Part shown: positions 57,145-64,000 of the stretch, piece by piece
Numbering within the stretch: position 1 is the first letter of the stretch
Layout of the letters: each line of letters begins with the position of its first letter
Assembly: GCA_030407085.1 (NCBI GenBank)
Contig: CM059587.1
Location: 40,465,001 to 40,529,000, forward strand
DNA length: 64,000 nucleotides
DNA from: Trichopria drosophilae
Taxonomy: Eukaryota > Arthropoda > Insecta > Hymenoptera > Diapriidae
Direction of reading: 5' to 3'
The notes under the pieces: generated by a model
Database searches by the model: none
Seen by the model: only the letters and a program-made list of their open reading frames with translations
Told to the model about the DNA's origin: nothing
Position numbers and translations under genes: made by a program

Positions 57145-60100
57145 TTAAACGACTTTGAAGACTTCCACTTTACGATCATTTGATGCTTGCAAAGGGCGGT
57201 TATTTTTCTTGTCTCCATAAGACAAATTGATTTTTCGAAATTCCTCGACCTGAAATTGATATAAAACATAAAACTCATAATAGTCATTATGATTTCATTT
57301 AATTTAATATATTTTAATCAAGCGTATGTTTACTTCCCAAGTAGAATTTTTAACTGTACCCAGACCGAAATTCAGCCGGGTTCCCCTAGATAAGTCGGGA
57401 TATGACCGAGGTTAACACGCTCCCCTGACTAGAGCCCGGTCAAATTTGAGATGCTGACCGGGTTATAGTCGGAACCCGGCTAGATTCCCCCGCAGCTGCA
57501 TCCGAATGGATCGGGCTAGCCCGGCATTCGGATCAAATGGGGCAAATTCTATCTGGGTTATGGTATCTGAATATTCCATACATCATTCTCATATTTGCAG
57601 ACACATATGGAAGACGCGAATACAATTATTATCGATATAGATTAATTATCGATACTAGTCCAATTATACGTTTAGGAATTTATAAAAATTGCATTTATGA
57701 TTAACAAGTCAACCATGCACATATTTAATCGTACTTAAAATCGACAAAAGATGAAAAAATCTGTATTATTCATTTTTAAATTTCCGTTTTTTAAGACGTT
57801 AGAGAAAGAACGCATACGTTTAAAATCAATTGGTGTATATTATCTAATTAAAAATAGTATATTACGATACAAGTGCGCGAAGTAGGTGATTTGCGCACGA
57901 GTGTAACGAATGCGAAAGTTACCTACAGCGCACGTATATCGTATTCTATTTTTTTTTGACTACGTGAGAGAAATTCAATTTCGCGCACGCAGTTAAAAAA
58001 AATATATATTAGGGTACATAAAAAAAAATCGATTTTTCGAAATACCTTACTGTGGAAGAAGTTGGTTTTCGGCAACACGAATAAGTGACCAAAAACCCTA
58101 GGTTGAGAAATGGTATTCGGTAAACGCCTTGAAATTTATCGTGGGATTTTAAATAGGAAAACACAATTTTTGTTAACTCCCAAGTACATTAAATAATGTG
58201 GAAAAGAGTGAGGAATTCGATGAAAAAATATTTCGGGTGCCATTTTTATCTATATTTATTATATTTAGTTATCGCGCAATAACCAAAAAAGAAATATCTC
58301 CTATTTAAAATCCCATGTTAAATTTCAAGGTTTGTCTACTATTTCTCAGCCTAGGGCTTTCGCTCATGTATTGGTGTTGCCAAAACCAACCTTTTTTGCA
58401 CTGAGGCATTTCTAATTTCGAACAATCGATTTTCTTATGCACCGTATTATATATTTAAAAAGACTGAGTATTTGTCAACATTCAAAAATACCGTTAATAG
58501 CGAATGATTGGTATAAATTATGATAACAAATTACATACGAAAGCAGAAGTTACTAATGGAACAGGCTCATGCACGATCCATGAAGCAGATTCCTTGCATG
58601 GAGGGAAGCTTATGGAACCTTTGTAATATCCAACACGTTTTCCAGTGAAATGTGAAATTGCAAAATTCTGCATGGAAAATGGCTCCACTTTTATTGAACT
58701 GCCTGGTTCTCGGACTTGCGCTAAAAGAGGCTGAATAATTTCATATCCTTTGGGCATCTTTCCAGCATCATCTATCAACTGAAGAAATAAATCGGGCATG
58801 AATAAGTCTACTTTAGTTTTGATGATATTAATTGAAGATTCCCGACTGAGTAAGACTAGGAGTCAAGCAATTCATCGCAAGCCATTACTTGGAATGCAAG
58901 ACATAATATCATCTACATACCGATAAAAAAATAATGGCTTTGTAAACAATCCACTTCCAAGCCATCCATTACTATATCAGTTAAAACAGGAGAAAGTAGT
59001 GAACCCATTGAGGTGCCAAAATTCTGTTTATAAAAGTTGTTGAATTGAAAAAAGGTGATATTCGTAATAAATTTTATCCCAAAAATCATTATTTACCTCG
59101 ATCTCAATATTTATTACATTCATACCTATGGAATCTATGTATGTCGGCATATATTGGGATAAGCGTAACAAGCCAGATTGAGGCCCAGGGTATGGTTGGG
59201 AAAATCTAGTTTGGGGCCCCGCCTGGCTTCACAAGGGTCGTAATAGATATATCAGTGATCTTTCGTTGTTGACTTGGGAATCATACATTTAAATGTTTAA
59301 TTTTAAGACTATTCCATATATTTACTAATTTAGATACGGGCGAGCTAAAATAGAATTCGGTTGATATTCGATTTTCTTAAATCGATTGCGACCTTTGGCT
59401 TTCAGAGAAGACCAATGCTCACCTCAGCTAAGTGAGTAGATACCATCATGCTTTCGGGTTCGTCCCAAGCTACTGAAAGACTCCCAAACTCTTTTTTGTA
59501 AAAGATGAATTGAATCTCCATAGCTGGGCTGAAATATAATTCATTGTATTTTTATATTATCTATCATTCATTAAATGTTTATATATCCATTATAAAATTG
59601 TTTAAATGATCATTCTTAAAATTAGACGAAAAATTGGAATTCTGAATATTGTGGACTTCAGGATCAATTAAATCCTTTCAATTAAAAATAAGTTCTTGAT
59701 ATTAAATCAATTGGACTATATCATTTTAAAAACGATTTTACTTTTTTCCATCTACGATGTGCTCACTGCCCGCATCATTTGTTCGTCCCCATCGGAAGTT
59801 TATAGTGGAAAACTTGTAATCTCCATTCAAAGGACCACCACTAAACGTTACTGGATTTTCAGCATTAAAGATGATCTCTAATTCGACTGTGCATTATTAT
59901 AATTAAATTGTGTGAATTTGCAATAGTTTGCGTTGTATCAATATGTATAATTCAATATGCTCGTACACGTAGTTAATAATAAAAATTCACTTACCTGTAT
60001 GCCCGGTATTGTTAAGAAATACTATGGATGGAATGGCATCGTATCCTTCCCGAACTATAGGGGAGTCTTTTGCAACGGGATCTTTAAGATTTATTGCAAT

Positions 60101-61213
60101 CGGCGATTGTCTGTGGCCACCACAGCCAGGATATCTTTCCACCCATTGGTCTATGTGTTCGTAATCGTAAATTGTTTCTGAAAATGATTTTTACACAACT
60201 TGTTTGATTGTTATTAAATTCTGTTAAGTACCTATAAAGCGGCCTTCGCTAGTTAATATGATTAGTTTTAATACCAAAATTAACTGCTTATGGGCTCTGA
60301 ATTGATCAAATAATTTCGTAATAATTAACGATGACTGGTGATGGACGTAATGAGGCATGGTATGGGATGATAGTGAACGGCAAACGATAATCAGTTTTCT
60401 TCATCAATATCATAATTACGAACATCATTATTATAAACTTTAAAGTTCATTATTACCGATCTTTGTTCAGCAGTACCCATCATCCGTGAAATGATTAATT
60501 TAATAACAAGCAGTAACATAGAATGACTCAAAGTAGCAGTTTATTTTTATGAATAAGAATCCAAATACCTAACTAGTAAGTAATTTCTAAATTATTCGCA
60601 AATATTTCTCACTTATATCACAAACTTATCCTTATTTAAAATTATTTTCTTTATAGATTTCTAATTTTTTAGATAAGTATATTTTCATTTTAATACAAAT
60701 TTTGCCACTCTACGCAAAGTATATTGTTATTTATACAAGAAAAAGAAACATATTTTCTTTACCACCATAAATAAGGACCTTCGAGCGTGCTGGTGGCTGC
60801 ACAGAAAGCGAGGAAACTTTGCGTCGTAATCATTAACTTTTTAGACCTTTTTTACAAAATTTCTTTACAGAAATAAGTTCCAAGCTTTCAGGTTTAATTT
60901 TTGTTAGTTACAAGCAACAACTCGTAGTCATATTACTTCACTCGGTAGCCTTGTGATGAAGATCATATTTCTGTACAGAAAGGTTGAAAAAAGATCTAAA
61001 AATTGCTTCGTGCATTTTCTCACTTTTTTCGATACAATTTTATTGCTTTTACAAAATTATTTGAGATCTTCTCATAAAAGGTTGTTAACATTGATTCCAA
61101 TACCTACCGTCTGCAAGGTCCGTTTCCGCTAAGAAATTCGACGGCAAGGACAGTAATACTGCCAGTGCGCAATAATACTTTTGAAAAGGGGAAAATTTTG
61201 CAATATAAAACAT
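57145..61213 (-). CDS. CA-E: secreted carbonic-anhydrase-like protein without zinc ligands (six exons)
   Basis: Exons: 61213-61108, 60177-59995, 59886-59742, 59528-59423, 58778-58539 and 57249-57145; 294 residues in frame. The signal segment follows a short lead (YYCALAVLLSLPSNFLAE). Zinc ligands are replaced by N126, R128 (TINFRWG) and Q151 (MEIQ). The shuttle histidine (NNTGHT), GSEH, CGGHRQSPI and FPPC are kept. The loop reads SISFPPC, so even Thr199, the residue that orients the zinc-bound hydroxide in active enzymes, is Ser. The C-terminus (RPLQASNDRKVEVFKVV) matches CA-D. It is the most upstream member of the array. No frameshift or stop. Function unknown; a binding role is an inference from other inactive members of the family. 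Confidence 0.9.
57336..57557. mobile_element. GC-rich MITE CCCAAGTAGAATT, in CA-E intron 5
   Basis: Ends CCCAAGTAGAATTTTT and AAATTCTATCTGGG are inverted partners. The interior shares CCGAATGGATCGG, GTCGGAACCCGGCTAG-type and GAGATGCTGACCGGG motifs with the copy in CA-D intron 5. Confidence 0.7.
57854..57950. mobile_element. Palindromic mini-element in CA-E intron 5
   Basis: TACGATACAAGTGCGCGAAG and its partner TACAGCGCACGTATATCGTA form a long GC-rich hairpin. A GCGCACGCAG segment just outside (57,970-57,990) suggests that the original element was larger. Confidence 0.5.
58012..58447. mobile_element. Fold-back MITE in CA-E intron 5
   Basis: The termini TATTAGGGTACATAAAAAAA and the complement of CTTATGCACCGTATTATA pair. 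The arms then pair for nearly 190 bp (CCCTAGGTTGAGAAATGG against CTATTTCTCAGCCTAGGG, GGGATTTTAAATAGGAAA against its complement). Confidence 0.75.
58870..59160 (-). pseudogene. Penelope-like element reverse-transcriptase fragment in CA-E intron 4
   Basis: The minus strand reads FYKQNFGTSMGSLLSP, then LTDIVMDGLE and, after one frameshift, FYRYVDDIMSCIPSN. FGTxMGSxLSP and YVDDI are reverse-transcriptase blocks of Penelope-like elements. The preceding sequence (IEVNNDFWDKIYY) fits the same frame. It is 5'- and 3'-truncated. Confidence 0.65.
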
Positions 61214-61368
61214 TTTGCTATTCTCTTATAAGATCTACAAATTTTTTTTAATTTGAATCTTATTCTTTTGATCAAATGAAGTAATATGTAAAGTATTTTT
61301 ATTTAATAAAATCAGTTGCCTAATTTTAGAAATGTATCGTCGTTATCTTAAAGTAAAAAACATATTTT

Positions 61369-61590
61369 ACTGACAATGTAATAGATTGGAAAGAAGACGC
61401 GTTATACCCAGTGACGAAATTGTTCTTTTTATACAGATGCAAATGAAATTCCGCTTAAATTAACAGATATCTTTAATCAGTTTCAGGATTTTAATGGCTT
61501 ACAGCACTGCATATCTATGTTTCAACCTGTTTCTAAAAACGGCAATTACAGTGATGTACACAAGGAAAGAAGCCATTTGTATCCGTAAAC
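61369..61590 (-). promoter_or_regulatory. CA-E promoter and conserved upstream block
   Basis: Minus-strand TATAA (61406-61402) lies about 35 bp upstream of an initiator TCAGT (61373-61369). The sequence at 61,469-61,590 matches the CA-D flank in blocks, including GATATCTTTAA (plus strand), CACAGCACTGC-like and GGCAATTACAG. Shared position and order indicate a duplicated promoter. Confidence 0.6.
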
Positions 61591-61599
61591 GGCATCTAT

Positions 61600-62640
61600 T
61601 TATTTGCGACAAAGCATCGTTTTTTATCTCGTACATTTATTACGCATTTGCATTTTAAAATGGATTCGTTCTTCGACATTTACGAATTGTGAGAAACTAA
61701 AAGAAATAAAAAAGTCCAAAATGTCTTCGAAAATAAAAAACAGATAAATTGCTTTGATGACATTTCAATGTCTACTTTGTAGTTTGATTAAATTAAGCAA
61801 ACGCTGCAAATCTATAATTTCTTAAATTCGTTTGGCATTTTTATTTATTATCGACTATTTTTAATAAATTTTTTCCAATGGGGTTTTAGCACTAACAATA
61901 TATTGTTGGAATACATTAAAAGTAAAGGTTTTCAGTATAGTCTATACAACCTTGGAATTAGATTTTTTTGCACATCCATCACTATTTGAGATACAAATAT
62001 TTTTTAAGCTACTACCGCTAACTCACGTTAGCTTCAGCTATTTTATTGCCTCCCCTCTAAATTAGCAAGGGCAATGAAGAGTTTTCAAAGGCTGCTAAGC
62101 CATTTAGGTAGGAGAACAATAAGTTAGCAGAGGATGCTAAAATATAGCAGCTTTGATTAACTTCTTTTCAAAATATTCAAATATTTTGATCGCAAAAATT
62201 TTGAAAAATATAAATTTTTATGAAAAACTGTTTTCTTACTTACCGCAATTAGCAGCATAATCAGAATATATAAACCAAATCGGTCGGTGATTTCCTTTTC
62301 TGCTGAAAAATCCTAACATGTTGTCGATTTACTTCAAACTTTAAATAACGGTTATTGTAAAACACGATTATACATCGTACGAAATAATTTTAAATAACAA
62401 CAGTGCTGCACAGTGTAAAATAAACCTATTAATTTCAGTATTTCGGCATATTTTAAATAGATTCTAAATTTGTCCAATATGGTGAATGTTTCCTAGCCTA
62501 GTCGTAACGAAATAATTTTGGTAATATTGATGCAACCATATTGCTAAAAAGTGGACCTAAAAGTTAGATATCTGGATAAAAAATATTTCTATTCGGACTA
62601 TATTTTTTCGACAAATTTTCAAAACGCTACATGAAATATA
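61600..62640. other. Spacer upstream of CA-E
   Basis: Mostly AT-rich. A TTAGC/GCTAA-rich patch at 61,990-62,160 may be a decayed MITE. A possible phase-1 exon at 62,319-62,244 is discussed in findings. Nothing else is recognised. Confidence 0.35.
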
Positions 62641-62679
62641 TGTTTAATCTATGTCGTGAAATATTAAATCGGTAGCAAG

Positions 62680-63264
62680 TCTTTATTTCACAGACAAATG
62701 ATCACACGAGAAAATATCACGGACATTTAATCAAACCTCAAATTATCACAATGATAAAATGTCACATCGAAATAATATCACACATTTAAAAATGTCTCTA
62801 TGCAGCGATATTCATTTATGCATTATTAGGAGTAAGCGGAGTTCTGACTGGTTATATTAGGTTAGTTTTAGGGAACGCATATACTTTTAGGCATTATTAG
62901 GGGTACGCAGAGTTCCGATTACGTTAGGTTATTTTTGTGACGTTGCCATTGCTTCGCTTCCCCCATTTCACTATACGAATTTTGAACTAAAATAATACTC
63001 TCGACAAAAACCAGGGTCAAATAGACTGGCACCAAAACGGCGGACCCAAAACGGCGGGGCTAAAACGTTCTGGCGCCAAAATGGCGGGGCCAAAACGTCC
63101 TGGCGCCAAAATGACGGCCACAAAAGACTGACATTTTTATTGGGCTGGTTTTTTGTCAGAGTGATATTTTTGATTATGGTTATTTGTCCATGTGATATTT
63201 TATCGTGTGATCAATTGTCGTGTTCTATTTTGTCGCGTGAATAGTTGTCACGTGAAATAAGGAC
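62680..63264. mobile_element. Inverted-repeat element rich in TGTCACGTGA words
   Basis: The ends CTTTATTTCACAGACAA and TTGTCACGTGAAATAAGG are inverted partners. Both arms consist of repeated short words such as ATATCACA and GTGATATTTT. The centre holds two 40-60-bp direct repeats (GCATTATTAGG...GAGTTC at 62,820 and 62,892) and an ACGGCGG/AAAATGGCGG repeat at 63,030-63,125. Confidence 0.55.
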
Positions 63265-63680
63265 GTGGAGACATTAAATCATGTTTAAAATGAAAATTAA
63301 TTTAGCAGGTAGTTTCCTTATAAAACTCATCTAATAAAGGCAAAAAGAAAGGATTCTATCCTTTTTCAAAAAGATAAAATCTGCATTTGTGCGATGAGAA
63401 AAATATATTTTCCATCATATATCGAGGTTACGGTCCTCCAACGGGCACCAAATCCGGTGACAAAACGTGGAAGAAAAAATTGATTAATGGACTGGTATTG
63501 TCCAATTTTATAATTAAGTATAGAGCAAACCTGCAATCATTTATGAAACTCTGAAATCAGTAAAGCAGCAAATTTATCCAACTGAAAAAAAACTAATCTT
63601 GAGCACATTAATAGAATTAAACATAACAAAAGCATCAAAGTTGAAGGATATGAGCCTGAGCTCCATATGTTTCTACTAGA

Positions 63681-63916
63681 GTAGGTAAAGAGAACGGGCA
63701 CCAGCACATTTCTCCTTTACCGGTCGAGTTTTCGGGGTTCTAGTCAGGGATAGATTCCTTCCTTGAGGGCATTGGGAAATGCAAACGGCCTGGAGGCGAC
63801 GTGTTTCACAAGGTAGCAGAAAATTCCTTTGGCCTGGGGGAAATATATCCCTGACCAGAATCCCGAAAATTCGGCCGGAAAGTAGAACCGTGCTAGTACC
63901 CGCTTTGTTTACCTAC
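63681..63916. mobile_element. GC-rich fold-back MITE
   Basis: GTAGGTAAAGAGAACGGGCA at the left pairs with GTACCCGCTTTGTTTACCTAC at the right. The arms continue inward (GTTCTAGTCAGGGATA against TATCCCTGACCAGAATC). No open frame. Confidence 0.72.
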
Positions 63917-64000
63917 TTACTAGTTTCGCAGCTAGAACTGAATGCTTTTGTACTAGATTTTGGCTTGTCAATGTGTAGTGTGATGTTCATAGCGTCTTTT

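Overview
The window is AT-rich, intron-bearing animal nuclear DNA, almost certainly from an insect. Evidence: spliced genes with short GT-AG introns, TATA/TCAGT core promoters, an exon-conserved alpha-carbonic anhydrase cluster, and a very dense load of miniature inverted-repeat transposons (MITEs), many with TTAA target duplications. A hymenopteran is a guess only; the order cannot be fixed from sequence alone.

Layout. (1) 1-2,000: the 3' part of an unrecognised plus-strand gene (three exons), with a TTAA MITE in its intron. (2) 2,011-3,794, minus: the N-terminal half of DIS3 (RRP44), the exosome nuclease. PIN and cold-shock domains are present over seven exons; the catalytic RNB half is not in the window. 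(3) 4,111-8,373: a nest of at least six MITE-like elements between DIS3 and the divergently transcribed RRS1. (4) 8,456-9,304, plus: intact single-exon RRS1, a 60S ribosome assembly factor. (5) 10,483-61,213, minus: five alpha-carbonic anhydrase genes in tandem, all with the same six-exon structure. I call them CA-A (10,483-15,065), CA-B (22,072-31,511), CA-C (40,669-44,110), CA-D (46,743-53,156) and CA-E (57,145-61,213). Introns and spacers hold non-LTR, Copia, Penelope, hAT, piggyBac-type and Tc1/mariner-type remnants. (6) 61,214-64,000: only MITEs and simple repeats.

The central result is the carbonic anhydrase array. CA-A has all three zinc-binding histidines and should be an active secreted enzyme. 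In CA-B to CA-E all three are replaced (Gln/Arg/Gln, Gln/Arg/Glu, Thr/Arg/Gln, Asn/Arg/Gln), while the reading frames, splice sites, disulfide cysteines and fold-core motifs stay intact. The second ligand is Arg in every one. This looks like one ancestral loss of metal binding followed by tandem expansion of non-catalytic, mostly secreted carbonic-anhydrase-fold proteins. CA-D and CA-E are the youngest pair: promoter, introns and a shared fossil transposon align between them. CA-C has lost the hydrophobic core of its signal peptide by an in-frame 33-bp length difference.

DIS3 and RRS1 are housekeeping RNA-processing and ribosome-assembly genes that were probably once close head-to-head neighbours, now separated by the transposon nest.
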